Origin: Polyangiaceae bacterium
GTDB taxonomy: Bacteria; Myxococcota_A; Polyangia; Polyangiales; Polyangiaceae
Direction: 5' to 3'
Assembly: GCA_015075635.1 (NCBI GenBank)
Contig: JABTUA010000003.1
Location: 496,001-560,000 of the forward strand
Length of the DNA stretch: 64,000 nt
The position numbers and the translations under genes are program-made. Below are positions 15,992-26,073 of the stretch, piece after piece. Numbering within the stretch: the stretch's first letter is position 1; every line of letters starts with the position of its first letter. The notes below the pieces were generated by a model, which searched no databases, was not told the DNA's origin, and saw only the letters and a list, made by a program, of their open reading frames with translations.

Positions 15992-16598
15992 GGAACTCCC
16001 CGCTCAGCGGCAGCGCGCTGCCGTCCTTGGTGGCCGTCGCAGTGAACGAACCATCGATGGCCTGCCCCTTCGTTGGCGCGGGGGACATGGGCGTGGTGAG
16101 CTCAATGGTGACGCTCGAGAGCTGCCACTGGGTGCCGTCCCTATCGATGTAGAACGAGTCCGAATCCGCAGTCGCAAGCAGGCACGCCTTCCCCGATGCC
16201 GAGCACGCGCCTACTTCGTTAAAGATGAAGCTTGGGGTCTTCGTCCAGTTCACCGTGGTACCCAACCACGGCACGGCAGGCGTGCAGTTGCGGCTTTCAG
16301 GCCACGGAGCCTTGAGCTTCTGTGGCTCTCCGTCGCCCAGGACGTTCACCCAGTAGTCTCCCGGCTGGCACTCGCACGTTGGCGGAGGCGCGTCGGCGGA
16401 CGAATCGAACGTCAGCCCCCCGCCGCTCGATGGCGCGTCGTTCGCGGCAGTCCCCCCGACTCCGCCCGCGCCTGCCGCACCACCGCTGCCGGTCGCCCCC
16501 GCATCCGGCGCCCGCGCGCTCTCCGCAGTGCAAGCCACGACGACGCCCAGGCATCCGAGTATCGAGATGCGCGCGGTGAAGCGCCCCCCAATCCGCAT
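15954..16598 (-). CDS. predicted lipoprotein in the island
   Basis: The ATG at 16598 begins MRIGGRFTARISILGCLGVVVAC, a signal peptide with a plausible lipobox at VVAC; eight more residues could be added with an upstream ATG. A short Gly-rich linker follows (GATGSGGAAGAGGVGGTA). The folded part (about residues 75-214) is beta-rich with a Cys pair CECQPGDYWVNVLG and a closing LSGEFHVCLTFLTVIPL. I do not recognise the family. It overlaps the start of the downstream frameshifted gene by 38 bp on the same strand, so the two are probably co-transcribed. Confidence 0.65.
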   Translation of the reverse strand: MRIGGRFTARISILGCLGVVVACTAESARAPDAGATGSGGAAGAGGVGGTAANDAPSSGGGLTFDSSADAPPPTCECQPGDYWVNVLGDGEPQKLKAPWPESRNCTPAVPWLGTTVNWTKTPSFIFNEVGACSASGKACLLATADSDSFYIDRDGTQWQLSSVTIELTTPMSPAPTKGQAIDGSFTATATKDGSALPLSGEFHVCLTFLTVIPL

Positions 16599-16711
16599 GC
16601 GGCAAAAGTACGCTCCGCGCACAGCGCTGCAAGCGGGCGTTCGCTGCGCTCGGGGCGGCGTGTAGGACCCCGTCCCACCTGAACGCAGAACCGATCGGTC
16701 GACAAGCGCAG

Positions 16712-16993
16712 CTATCCCCGCCGTCGTGTGGCGCCTGGCGGACGCCCGACTCTGATCGCTTCGATCCCAGGCGCCGCGAACAGGTCAACCACGCGCACGC
16801 CGAGGTGATCCGCCAGCCAGGCCAAGCGATGGACGGTCAGGTTCTGGCGACCGGCTTCGAGCCGCGCCACATACCGCGTGCTGACCCCCAGCCGCTCCGC
16901 AAAGGTCTCGCGCGACCACCGTCGCCGGTCGCGTAACTCAGCGAGTCGAAGACCAACGTTGCGGAGCAGATCGTCGGGGTTCTCTTTCTTCAC
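16712..16993 (-). CDS. XRE-family helix-turn-helix regulator
   Basis: The 93-residue protein is essentially one Cro/C1-type DNA-binding domain: LRLAELRDRRRWSRETFAERL, then the recognition helix GVSTRYVARLEAGRQNLTV, then LAWLADHLGVRVVDLF. A short basic tail (PPGATRRRG) follows. Proteins of this form repress mobile-element or toxin-antitoxin promoters. It is divergent from the lipoprotein gene at 17029, with only 35 bp between the starts, so it could control that promoter. It lies inside the island. Confidence 0.85.
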   Translation of the reverse strand: MKKENPDDLLRNVGLRLAELRDRRRWSRETFAERLGVSTRYVARLEAGRQNLTVHRLAWLADHLGVRVVDLFAAPGIEAIRVGRPPGATRRRG

Positions 16994-17028
16994 CCGAAGG
17001 ACGGGGCCCCGGTCACGCTTGCGAAACG

Positions 17029-17796
17029 ATGAACATGTATGGTTCGCTGGTGCGCATGGGTCCCAGGACGCCGCTTCTAGGTCGATTGTGGAATCGGGGG
17101 CTCGCCTTCGTCGCCCTGTTCAGTGTCCCGGTACTCGCATGCAGCTCGACGTCGACGAACGACGGCGGCAACGCCGGGGCCAGCGGCGGCTCCGCGGGCG
17201 ACGGCGGCGGTGCGGGCGGCTCAGGCGCGGGCACAGGCGGGGCGAGCGGGGTCGGCAATGCTGGCGGCGACGCCGGAGCCGGGGGCGGCTCCGCCAGCGG
17301 AGGCAGCGGTCCAGATGGAGGCAACCTTCCCGATGGAGGAGTCTGCGCTCCGGGCGCGTTGCGCTGCTCCGGCAACGTCCCACAGTCGTGCGACGCGACC
17401 GGGCAATGGCACGACGGCGGCGTGTGTCCCTACGCCTGCACGGGCGGCAACTGCACAGGCGAGTGCAGTCCGGGGACGAAGCAGTGCGACGGGAAGACAC
17501 CGCGAACCTGTGATGGCACAGGCGCGTGGAAGGCTGACGCCACGTGCACGGGCGCCTTGCCGCAGTGCAGTGGCGGCGCGTGCGTAGACGCCTGCGGCGG
17601 AACCTGCACCTACGCGAACGCCTGCCCGTCCGTTGCAAACGCGACCCATCCGTACCCGTACGCCGGGCCGGGATGGATCGCCCAGTGCGTTCCCCAACCT
17701 CCCGCGTACGACACCGGCGTCTGCACCTGCAAGTGCACGCAGCCGTACACGTGCATGATCGGGGGGGTCAACTTCTGCAAATCGAATGGCTGCTGA
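17029..17796 (+). CDS. Cys-rich predicted lipoprotein in the island
   Basis: The 255-residue protein has an unusually long N-terminus before the hydrophobic core and the lipobox VLAC (MNMYGSLVRMG, then LAFVALFSVPVLAC); an internal start at the later Met is possible. A Gly/Ala/Ser linker spans about residues 45-105. The rest has repeated Cys motifs such as ALRCSGNVPQSCDATGQW, TKQCDGKTPRTCDGTGAW and CTCKCTQPYTC. The CxG..xxCDxxGxW pattern is common in myxobacterial surface lipoproteins and would be held by disulfides. Function unknown. Confidence 0.72.
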   Translation: MNMYGSLVRMGPRTPLLGRLWNRGLAFVALFSVPVLACSSTSTNDGGNAGASGGSAGDGGGAGGSGAGTGGASGVGNAGGDAGAGGGSASGGSGPDGGNLPDGGVCAPGALRCSGNVPQSCDATGQWHDGGVCPYACTGGNCTGECSPGTKQCDGKTPRTCDGTGAWKADATCTGALPQCSGGACVDACGGTCTYANACPSVANATHPYPYAGPGWIAQCVPQPPAYDTGVCTCKCTQPYTCMIGGVNFCKSNGC

Positions 17797-17864
17797 ATGA
17801 GCCGGCGCGGGACAATTGCCCGGCCCGGTCACGGCCCGGCGTTGATCACGCGGGAGAAAAACTC

Positions 17865-18809
17865 ATGAGACGCATCATGCGCGGCGCGTTGCGGGCAGCG
17901 CGCACGCATCGCTACGTCCTTTCCGCGCAGGACGCGGTTCGATGGTGGTGGAAGCGGTCCGCGCGACAAGCCGGCGCCCTGACCTACGTGATGCTTCAGT
18001 CGATGGCGCCGCTGCTCGTGCTCGCGGTCGCGGTGGCCGGCCAGTGGTTCGCGCGCGACGCCGTGCTGGCTGCTGCACAAGCCCAGGTCGAAGTGGCGGT
18101 GGGCAGGCAAGGTGCGGCAGTGGTCAAGGAACTCATGGTCCAGGCACGCGAACCGATGGCCGGCGCGACCGCATCGCTGCTCGTCCTGGGCTGGACTGTG
18201 TCGAGCGCCAGCAGGGTGTTCGCGAGCTTGCAGGAGTCACTCGACGAAATCTTCTGCGAGCCGCTCGACGCCGCCCGCAGGCGCGGTCGCAGGCTTCGCT
18301 CCGCCTTGCGTGAGGGCGTTCTGCATTTCGCAATGGTGCCAGCGATCGGGCTTCTCTTGTGCGCCGTGCTCGCTGCGTCGCCAGTGCTCACGTTCGTCAC
18401 CGCGGCCGTAGGATGGCCCATGCCGGCGTGGGCTCTTCATGCGCTCCCTGCCGCGGTGACCACCGGCGCCATCGCGGCGGTGTTCTGGGTGCTCCCCACC
18501 GCACCGAAGCGCGCTCCGTTCCTGTGGACAGGGGTGGTCGCCGCAACATTGCTCTGCTTCCTCATGAGGCACTTGTTTGATCGTTTCTTGACTCTGTTCC
18601 CGCCGGTGTCCGCGTACGGCGCAGCAAGCTCGCTGGTCGTCTTGCTGCTCTGCGTGTACTGGAGCGCACGCATGCTCTTTCTGGCCGCCGAGCTGGCAGA
18701 GTCCTCGGCGAAGTACTGCGGAGCGCCTCATAGCGTTCGCGTCGCATCACCTGCTTGCTCAGGTGAAGGCGACGACGGCTGCGCGCCCGTCCACGCCCGC
18801 AGGTCATAG
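17865..18809 (+). CDS. YihY/BrkB-family inner-membrane protein
   Basis: The 314-residue protein begins MRRIMRGALRAARTHRYVLSAQDAVRWWWKRSARQAGALTY, the usual amphipathic N-terminus of the YihY (UPF0761, formerly RNase BN) family. Six hydrophobic segments follow, including MLQSMAPLLVLAVAVAG, SLLVLGWTVSSASRVF, FAMVPAIGLLLCAVLAAS, ALPAAVTTGAIAAVFWVL and SAYGAASSLVVLLLCVYWSARMLFLAAEL. The family is of unknown biochemical role. The ATG at 17865 follows CGGGAG. The C-terminal 30 residues are hydrophilic and may be altered where the island recombinase remnant begins. Confidence 0.8.
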   Translation: MRRIMRGALRAARTHRYVLSAQDAVRWWWKRSARQAGALTYVMLQSMAPLLVLAVAVAGQWFARDAVLAAAQAQVEVAVGRQGAAVVKELMVQAREPMAGATASLLVLGWTVSSASRVFASLQESLDEIFCEPLDAARRRGRRLRSALREGVLHFAMVPAIGLLLCAVLAASPVLTFVTAAVGWPMPAWALHALPAAVTTGAIAAVFWVLPTAPKRAPFLWTGVVAATLLCFLMRHLFDRFLTLFPPVSAYGAASSLVVLLLCVYWSARMLFLAAELAESSAKYCGAPHSVRVASPACSGEGDDGCAPVHARRS

Positions 18810-18838
18810 GACGAACCCGGTCGCGAACGGGTCAGGGG

Positions 18839-19432
18839 TTCCAAGAGTTCGACTTTCTCAGCTTCGAGGAGCTGTCACGGCTCACCGAAGCGCTGAAAGG
18901 CGATCCGGAGCGCTGGGCGCTCGTGCTCTTGGGCGCAGACGCGGGCCTACGACAGGGCGAGATCATCGCCTTGGAGTGGGGCGATGTGGACTTGGTGGCG
19001 GGTGTGCTGACCGTTCGGCGCTCGTCCTGGAAAGGCCAGGTCGGCACCCCGAAGAGTGGCAGGGAACGCAAGGTTCCACTCACGGCGCGGCTCAAGGCCG
19101 CGCTCAAGGCGCATCGGCACCTGAAGTCCGAGCTGGTGTTCTGCCACGCGGATGGCAAGCCGTTCACGCAGTCCGCGATCGAGGCGGCGCTTCGCTTCGG
19201 CTGCAAACGCGCGGGGCTCCGGATCATCGGCTCGCACGTGCTTCGGCACACCTTCTGCTCGCACCTCGCCATGCGGGGCGCGGCGCCGAAGGCGATTCAG
19301 GAGCTGGTCGGCCACTCGACCCTCAGCATGACCCTTCGGTACATGCACCTGGCGCCGAGCGCGTTGCGAGAAGCGATCGGTTTGCTCGACTTTGGGCAGC
19401 CGGTGGGCAGCGCCGAGAGCACGGCGGTTTGA
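18839..19432 (+). pseudogene. N-terminally truncated tyrosine recombinase (phage-type integrase)
   Basis: The reading frame gives the catalytic domain only, from EFDFLSFEELSRL to the end. All six catalytic positions are visible: Arg in GLRQGEIIAL, Lys in GTPKSGRERKVPL, His and Arg in SHVLRHTFCSH, His in LVGHSTLSM and the nucleophile Tyr in TLRYMHLAP. The usual N-terminal SAM-like core-binding domain (about 100-150 residues) is missing, and the upstream frame runs without a good start into the end of the YihY gene. The first in-frame start is GTG at 18923, inside the catalytic domain. It ends 28 bp from the tRNA-Ser gene that it probably once targeted. Confidence 0.75.
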
Positions 19433-19459
19433 AGTAGCGAGAACGAGTCGGGAAACTCA

Positions 19460-19484
19460 GCGGAGAGGGAGGGATTCGAACCCT
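19460..19484. repeat. proximal attachment-site copy inside tRNA-Ser
   Basis: This is the tRNA-internal copy of the 25-bp direct repeat: the acceptor 3' strand and T-arm of tRNA-Ser plus one flanking base, identical to 14468-14492. Confidence 0.75.
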
Positions 19485-19548
19485 CGGTAGGCTTTTGACC
19501 TACGCCCGCTTAGCAAGCGGGTACCTTCGGCCACTCGGTCACCTCTCC
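19461..19548 (-). tRNA. tRNA-Ser(GCU)
   Basis: On the minus strand the acceptor GGAGAGG (19548 leftward) pairs with CCTCTCC (19468-19462), with G as discriminator at 19461. The anticodon stem CCCGC/GCGGG encloses the loop TTGCTAA, anticodon GCT (19512-19514). A long variable arm (GTAGGTCAAAAGCCTAC) marks a class II tRNA, as expected for Ser. The T-arm has GGTTCGAATCC. The CCA end is not encoded. The 88-nt length fits. Confidence 0.95.
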
Positions 19549-19646
19549 AGGTGGCTTTTCGGCCTGCGGAAGGCCGAGAAGGTACCCACGGCGGGGGCGC
19601 CGTCAAGACGAACGCGTCGCTCGAGACAAAGCGCTATGTTTTCCCG

Positions 19647-21067
<1,421 letters not shown>

Positions 21068-21071
<4 letters not shown>

Positions 21072-21637
21072 CGCAAGAGCCGCGCCCGATAGTGCGAAAG
21101 CTCCGCGATGCTGTTCCGGATGTCCACCAGCGCGTCGTGCTCGCCGTCGGTCGGCTTCTTGAACACGGCTTCTTCCCCGTACCAGAGCCGTGCCAGGACC
21201 TTGAGGCTGGAGACGTCCACCAGTCGGTAGGAGAGGTAGCCCGCGAGCGCCGGCATCCAGCGCTCCACGAAGGCCTTGTCGTTGTGCACGCTGTTGCCGC
21301 AGAGCACGGCGCCGTACGGGCACCAGCCGGTCACGCGTTCCATCAGCATCTTCTCCGCGGCCCAGAGGTCCGTCTTGGACGCTGCGAGGCGGGTGAGCAG
21401 GCCGGTCTTCTCGTGCATGGCGCGCACGAACGGCACCATCCGAGCCAGCGCCTCCGGCGGCTGCCAGACGTCGATGCAGAGCTCCTCCAGCGGTCGGAGC
21501 TCGGCGTCCGTGACGATGAGCGCGGCCTGCAAGATCGCGTCCTTCTGCGGATCGAGCCCGGTCATCTCCAGATCGAGCCAGACCAGGTTCTGAGCGCTCT
21601 GGACGCGCTCCACCTTGGCGGGACGGTCGTTCGCCAT
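21068..21637 (-). CDS. orn: oligoribonuclease
   Basis: The 189-residue protein is the usual Orn length and has the DEDDh exonuclease motifs: NLVWLDLEMTGLDP (Asp22, Glu24), GNSVHNDKAFVERWMP (third Asp) and EHDALVDIRNSI (His and the last Asp). It degrades two- to five-base RNA fragments, including pGpG from cyclic di-GMP turnover. The ATG at 21637 gives the normal start; in-frame codons upstream lie in the preceding gene. It is 2 bp downstream of the universal stress protein gene, so the two are probably one operon. Confidence 0.92.
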
Positions 21638-21639
21638 GC

Positions 21640-22137
21640 TCAGCTCTCCGCCGGCGGGTAGCGCTTCGGACGCACCACCAGCACGGCGCACCTCGCGTTC
21701 TTGACCACGCTCTCCGCCACCGAGCCGAGCACGAGCGCCCGGAGCCCGCGGCGCCCGTGCGTGCCCAGCACCAGGAGATCCACGTTCAGGTCGTGGGCCA
21801 GGGTCACGATCTCGTCCTCCGAGACGCCGGCTCGAACGTGGACGCTGACGCGCTCGCTCTCGATGGGCTCGCCTTCCTTCATCGCGTCCATCCGGGCCCG
21901 CTCCACGTGCGCCTGGAGGTACTGCGCGGCCCGGCCCGCGCTCATCGTTTGGAGGCCGTCTGGAGTTGCGAGCTCGATGTTCTCGCCGGCGGGGGTCGCG
22001 ACGTACACGACGTGCAACGCGGCGTTGTCGCGCTCCGAGGCAAGGAGCAACGCCTGCGCCAGCGCCTGCTCTCCCGTTTCGGAGAAGTCCGTGGCCACGA
22101 GGATGTTCTTGAACGCGGTCGGCCGGTCGCCCTGCAT
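21640..22137 (-). CDS. universal stress protein, UspA type
   Basis: The 165-residue single-domain protein has the UspA start (FKNILVATDFSETGEQALAQALLLA) and the ATP-binding signature GTHGRRGLRALVLGSVAESVV (G-x2-G-x9-G-S), followed by CAVLVVRPKR. It would bind ATP and act as a general stress or signalling protein. It follows the YhbY gene at 11 bp and precedes orn at 2 bp on the same strand, so the three may be co-transcribed. Confidence 0.9.
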   Translation of the reverse strand: MQGDRPTAFKNILVATDFSETGEQALAQALLLASERDNAALHVVYVATPAGENIELATPDGLQTMSAGRAAQYLQAHVERARMDAMKEGEPIESERVSVHVRAGVSEDEIVTLAHDLNVDLLVLGTHGRRGLRALVLGSVAESVVKNARCAVLVVRPKRYPPAES

Positions 22138-22148
22138 GGTGCCCCAGT

Positions 22149-22466
22149 CTACTTCTTGGTGCTGGCTTTCGGCAGCACGATCTTCGGGTCCTTCTTGCGA
22201 CGCCGATACACCACGAGCGTGCGCCCGATCACCTGCGCGACCTGGGCGCGCGCCGCGCTCTCGATGGGCGCCACGGCTTCGTCGGGAGCGATCGGGCACT
22301 CGCTGCCGAGGCGCACCTTGATCAGCTCGTGGGTCTCGAGCGCACGGCCGATCTCCGCCAGCACGCCCGAGGTGACGCCAGAGTTGCCGATCTGCACCAC
22401 GGGCTTCAGGTCGTGGGCCAGCGTGCGGAGGTGCCGGCGTTGCTTTCCGGTGAGGGGGCTGGACAC
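22149..22466 (-). CDS. yhbY: YhbY/CRM-domain RNA-binding protein
   Basis: The CRM domain is clear: LTGKQRRHLRTLAHDLKPVVQIGNSGVT, with the GNSG (GxxG) loop that contacts RNA, then ALETHELIKVRLGSECP and AQVIGRTLVVYRRRKKDPKIVLP. Escherichia coli YhbY associates with pre-50S particles. The 105-residue version starts with a GTG at 22466, directly before SSPLTGKQ; a longer version from an ATG at 22505 would add 13 basic residues. It is divergent from the glycosyltransferase gene. Confidence 0.88.
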   Translation of the reverse strand: MSSPLTGKQRRHLRTLAHDLKPVVQIGNSGVTSGVLAEIGRALETHELIKVRLGSECPIAPDEAVAPIESAARAQVAQVIGRTLVVYRRRKKDPKIVLPKASTKK

Positions 22467-22560
22467 GCGCCGCCGTGTAACCCGCCCGTCGCCCCGCGGC
22501 CACACCGGTGAACATTTGCCCCGCTCGACCGCGCTTGCCAGGCGAACGAGGCTCGGGGTG

Positions 22561-23733
22561 ATGAAGATCCTCTACGGAGTCGTGGGTGAGGGCATGGGGC
22601 ACGCCACGCGGAGCCGGGTGGTGCTGGAGCACCTGCTGTCGGCGGGGCACGAGGTCAAGGTCGTGGTCTCCGGCCGCGCGCACAAGTTCCTGACGGAGCG
22701 CCTGGCCAGTCGCGCGAACCTGACGCTGGAGGAGATCCACGGCCTGAGCCTGCGCTACTTCGGCAATCGGCTCGACAAGAGCGAGAGCCTGTTCGAGAAC
22801 CTGAAGAAGGCACCCAAGGGCATCAAGAAGAACGTCGAGGTCTACCGCAAGGTGGCCGAGGACGGCTTCACGCCCGAGCTGGTGATCAGCGACTTCGAGT
22901 CTTGGGCCGCGTTTTACGCGCTGAACCACTTCCTGCCGGTGATCAGCATCGACAACATGCAGGTCATCAACCGCTGCCGGCACGACAAGGCGGTGGCCAA
23001 GTCCCAGGGGCTGAACTTCCGCATCGCGAAGCTCGCGGTGAAGATGAAGATGCCCGGCGCCTACCACTACCTGGTGACCAGCTTCTTCTACCCGCCGGTG
23101 AAGAAGCGGCGCACCACGCTGGTGCCGCCGATCCTGCGCCCGGAGATCCTGGCGGCGAAGCGCGAGCCCGGCGATCACGTCCTGGTGTACCAGACGGCCG
23201 GGAGCAACGAGGCGCTGGTGCCGACGCTGAAGAAGCTCCCTTACCGCTTCCGCGTCTACGGCATGGGCCGAGACGGCAGCGACGGCAACGTGACCCTGCG
23301 TCCGTTCTCCGAGACGGGGTTCGTGGAGGATCTCCGCACGGCGCGCGCGGTCATCGCCGGCGGAGGCTTCTCGCTGATGAGCGAGGCCGTGACGCTGCAC
23401 GTGCCCATGCTGAGCGTGCCCATCGAGCAGCAGTACGAGCAAGAGCTGAACGCGCGCTACCTCGCGCACCTGGGCTACGGCCAATGGGCGCCCGAGCTCG
23501 ACCGGGACGTGATCTCGTCGTTCCTGGGCCGGACCGACGAGCTGTCGCACAACCTGGAGCGCTTCGAGCGCCACGACAACGCGATGCTGTTCGCCTGCGT
23601 GGACGAGCTGATCCGGCGCCGCGCCGCGGACGAGCCCGGCCCCGACCGCCTGGACGCCGAGGCGATGGGCAAGTGGGCGCCCGACGAGGTCGTCGAGCCC
23701 GAGCCGGCGCTGGCGCAGAGCTCCGAGGTCTGA
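22561..23733 (+). CDS. glycosyltransferase-like protein (MJ1255 type, family 28-like)
   Basis: The 390-residue protein starts MKILYGVVGEGMGHATRSRVV, the GxGxGH-type donor loop of MurG-like glycosyltransferases, and later has HVLVYQTAGSN, FSETGFVEDLRTARAVIAGGGFSLMSEAV (the nucleotide-sugar site with its Gly-rich loop) and PMLSVPIEQQYEQELNA. This set fits the uncharacterised MJ1255/TIGR00661 group of GT-B enzymes. The acceptor is unknown. The last 35 residues are acidic and variable. It stands alone between YhbY (divergent) and a small lipoprotein (convergent). Confidence 0.8.
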   Translation: MKILYGVVGEGMGHATRSRVVLEHLLSAGHEVKVVVSGRAHKFLTERLASRANLTLEEIHGLSLRYFGNRLDKSESLFENLKKAPKGIKKNVEVYRKVAEDGFTPELVISDFESWAAFYALNHFLPVISIDNMQVINRCRHDKAVAKSQGLNFRIAKLAVKMKMPGAYHYLVTSFFYPPVKKRRTTLVPPILRPEILAAKREPGDHVLVYQTAGSNEALVPTLKKLPYRFRVYGMGRDGSDGNVTLRPFSETGFVEDLRTARAVIAGGGFSLMSEAVTLHVPMLSVPIEQQYEQELNARYLAHLGYGQWAPELDRDVISSFLGRTDELSHNLERFERHDNAMLFACVDELIRRRAADEPGPDRLDAEAMGKWAPDEVVEPEPALAQSSEV

Positions 23734-23736
23734 GCC

Positions 23737-24135
23737 TCAGCTCGGCGGAACGCAGGCCTTGCTGCCCTTGCCGCCGCTGACGAAGGTGATGTTCGCCGAG
23801 CAGTTCGACTCGAAGTCCACCGGCCGGTTGTAGTTGCACTCGACCTTGTCGGCGCACACGCGGAAGCAGTAGTTCTTGCCGTCGGTGTGGGCGACGCAGA
23901 GCGAGCCCTGCGGGCAGTCCGTGTCGGCGGTGCAGTCCGCTATTCCGCAGTAGCCGCCCTTGAAGGGCAGGCACGTCTGCCCCTCGACCTTGCAGTCTTG
24001 ATTGCCGGCGCAGGCGGCGCCGACTCCGAGCTTGTCCGCTTCGGTTCCCCCGCCGTCGTCGTCGTCGCCGCAAGCACCCAGGGAAAAGACCAGCGACAGT
24101 GCCAGAAACGAGCCCGCGATGAGTCGGTGCGCCAT
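23737..24135 (-). CDS. small Cys-rich predicted lipoprotein
   Basis: The 132-residue protein has a signal peptide with lipobox SLGAC and an acidic linker (GDDDDGGGTEAD). The rest shows the repeated myxobacterial pattern of paired Cys (CAGNQDCKVEGQTCLPFKGG, CTADTDCPQGSLCVAHTDG), which would form small disulfide modules. The ATG at 24135 gives the proper signal peptide. Function unknown. It is convergent with the glycosyltransferase gene with a 3-bp gap. Confidence 0.78.
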   Translation of the reverse strand: MAHRLIAGSFLALSLVFSLGACGDDDDGGGTEADKLGVGAACAGNQDCKVEGQTCLPFKGGYCGIADCTADTDCPQGSLCVAHTDGKNYCFRVCADKVECNYNRPVDFESNCSANITFVSGGKGSKACVPPS

Positions 24136-24784
24136 GGCTCGATTGTGGGGCGAAGGGACGCGGGCTGTCCAGGGAGTCCCGCTCGATAGTCGGGCCGGAC
24201 AGAGGTTGAGAAGCGACGCGTTCTCGAAGAGTTGAGGACGGTCACGGGTACGGCGCGCGAGCAGGCGCAAATTCGCACTCGAGGTCAGGACGGGCCGGCG
24301 CTGGAGGTCGGGGCGTGGCTCTCGGGCGGCGCCGGGCGTTGGTGAAGCGCTGGCGGCGTCGGCGCAGCGGTCGAGCGCACGACGCAGAGCTCGATGACCG
24401 CGAGTGCGGCACTGCGTGCAGCTGCCTGGAGGGAGCGCCATCTGACTCGAGCTCGACGCGCAGCTTCCGGACCCACGGCGCTGCCGCTGACAAAGACCAC
24501 CGAGGGCATCCCGTGCACGCCCCAGTCGCTGGGGGGCGTGCCAGCACCATTTCAGCGTACGGTGACCTGAGAGAAAGAGCATCGATTCGTCGATTTCTCT
24601 TGACGCAATTTCGAGCGACTCGCGCTCGCGTTCGACGACCACGCGGGTGATGGCCTCTCGCTCGCGCGTCGTCGCCTGCTCGCGCGCGTTCGCGTGCGCG
24701 ACGACGCGCGACGCGTTCTGGTGCTCGAAACGCGCTCAGCGTGTCAGCAACGAGCTCGAAAACTCGCGTGATATGCGAGAGAGC
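24136..24784. other. 650-bp region without a convincing gene
   Basis: I find no gene with family support here. It contains one copy of a 71-nt element with a stem-loop (24471-24541, described separately) and, on the minus strand, a short reading frame including the peptide HGMPSVVFVSGSAVG that could be a coding remnant. It adjoins the decay zone of the broken HNH gene and the IS remnant. Confidence 0.6.
24471..24541 (-). repeat. 71-nt element copy A with 9-bp stem-loop, inverted partner of 26074-26144
   Basis: The arms GCACGCCCC (24515-24523 on the plus strand) and GGGGCGTGC (24533-24541) form a perfect 9-bp stem with a 9-nt loop. A 44-nt tail follows on the minus strand toward 24471. Copy B matches at 59 of 71 positions in inverted orientation; the arms differ only by a G-C to A-T pair change at the same position. 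The tail could also be read as a coding remnant. Confidence 0.6.
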
Positions 24785-26063
24785 ATGAATGCTCTCTCTT
24801 CGGTCTCCGATCACGAGCTCCGCGAGCGGCTCTCGGCCGCCGTGAGCGCGGAGCGGTCGGCGTGCGCCAACGTCATCTTCCACCTGGCAGAGCTCGACCG
24901 CCGCAGGCTGTGTTGTTCCCGTTCCACGCCACACCACCGACAGCGATTCCACGACTGCGGCAGACCGGAAGCGAGTTCCTCCGGCTCGGCCGGACTGTCT
25001 ATTTCGACGCCTGCTCCTCCCTCTTCGCCTACTGCACCGAGCGCCTCGGCTATTCCGAGGACAGCGCGACCAAGCGTGTGCGTGTGGCCCGCCTGGCCCA
25101 GCAGTTCCCCCAGGTGCTCGATGACCTCGCCAGCGGCGAGCTCCACCTGACGGGGCTGTTCCTGCTCTCCGGCCACCTGACGGACGACAACGCCGAGCAG
25201 CTCCTCGCCGAGGCGCGAGGGAAGTCCAAGCGACAGCTCGAGGAGCTGCTCGCCCGCTGGTTCCCGCGGCCGGCCGTGCCGCCGACCATCACCCCGGTCA
25301 CGCCCGAGCCGGTACAAGGGCAGTTGTCCACATGGTCCGGGGCAGGTACCCCGGCCCCGCCGGCCCAGGCGCCTCGCCCTCGCGTCGAGCCGCTCTCGCC
25401 GGAGAGCGTTCGCGTGGAATTCAGCGCCCACGCTGCGTTCCGCGACAAGCTCGAGCAGGCCCGGGCGCTGCTCAGCCACACGGTGCCCAGCGGCGACCTC
25501 GCGACGATCCTCGAGCGCGCGCTGGACCTGCTCATCGAGCGGGAGACGAAGCGCCGCGCCGGCGCGGGCAAGCCCTGCAAGCGCCGCGAGACGAAGCCGG
25601 GCTCGCGGCACGTTCCGGTGGAAGTCCAGCGAGCGGTCAGGGGCGGGACGGCGACCAGTGCACCTTCACCGACGCCGAAGGGCGGCGGTGTTCGGCGACG
25701 CGCTTCTTGACCATCGAGCACATCGACCCGTTCGCGAAGGGCGGGCCCACGACGGTGGACAACTGCTGCTTGCTTTGCAGACCTCACAACGCCCACCGAG
25801 CGCGCCAGGTCTTCGGTCAGGACCACATCCAGAACGAGATCTCGGAGGCGCGAGCGAGGCGAAGACAGAGCACGCCACCGGCGCCACCAGCGCCGACGCC
25901 CGCGCCCGAGCGCGTCGTGTCAGAGAAGGTCCTCGGCGCTCTGGTTCGGATGGGGTTCAAGCGAGCGGACGCGCGGCGAGCCGTCGAGCAAGCGCGCCTC
26001 TGCGAGGTGGAGCCGCTGCTCGAGCCGATGCTTCGCGCGACGCTCGCCATTCTCACACCCTGA
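24785..26063 (+). pseudogene. broken HNH endonuclease gene of the DUF222/13E12-like type
   Basis: The N-terminus MNALSSVSDHELRERLSAAV is intact, then the helical domain breaks at HLAELDRRRL near 24910 and resumes about 100 bp later in another frame at ACSSLFAYCTERLGYSEDSATKRVRVARLA. A second shift near 25640 moves the chain from VPVEVQRAVR into the frame of RDGDQCTFTDAEGRRC. The HNH nuclease part is otherwise complete: TRFLTIEHIDPFAKGGPTTVDNCCLLCRPHNAHRARQ holds the Cys pair and the His and Asn residues. One deleted base at 25640-25644 would explain the second break. An intact version would have roughly 390 residues. Copy B of the stem-loop element starts 10 bp after the stop. Confidence 0.8.
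24970..25004. repeat. 35-nt dispersed repeat, copy inside the HNH gene
   Basis: These 35 nt match 26335-26369 with three mismatches. The core CCGGCTCGGCCGG can fold. Here the repeat is the right end of a roughly 100-bp insertion that splits the helical domain of the HNH gene. Confidence 0.7.
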
Positions 26064-26073
26064 GACGGTTCGG

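Larger units (their letters stand above)
14468..19484. mobile_element. tRNA-Ser-associated integrated island with recombinase remnant
   Basis: The last 24 nt of tRNA-Ser(GCU) and one flanking base recur exactly at 14468-14492 and 19460-19484, in the same orientation. The tyrosine recombinase remnant lies 28 bp from the tRNA, at the island end where an integrase is expected. The 5 kb between holds a frameshifted surface protein, a lipoprotein, an XRE regulator, a second lipoprotein and a YihY membrane protein. This is the classical layout of tRNA-targeted integration. The recombinase lacks its N-terminal half, so the element is probably immobile. No excisionase or phage structural genes are seen. 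Confidence 0.65.
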
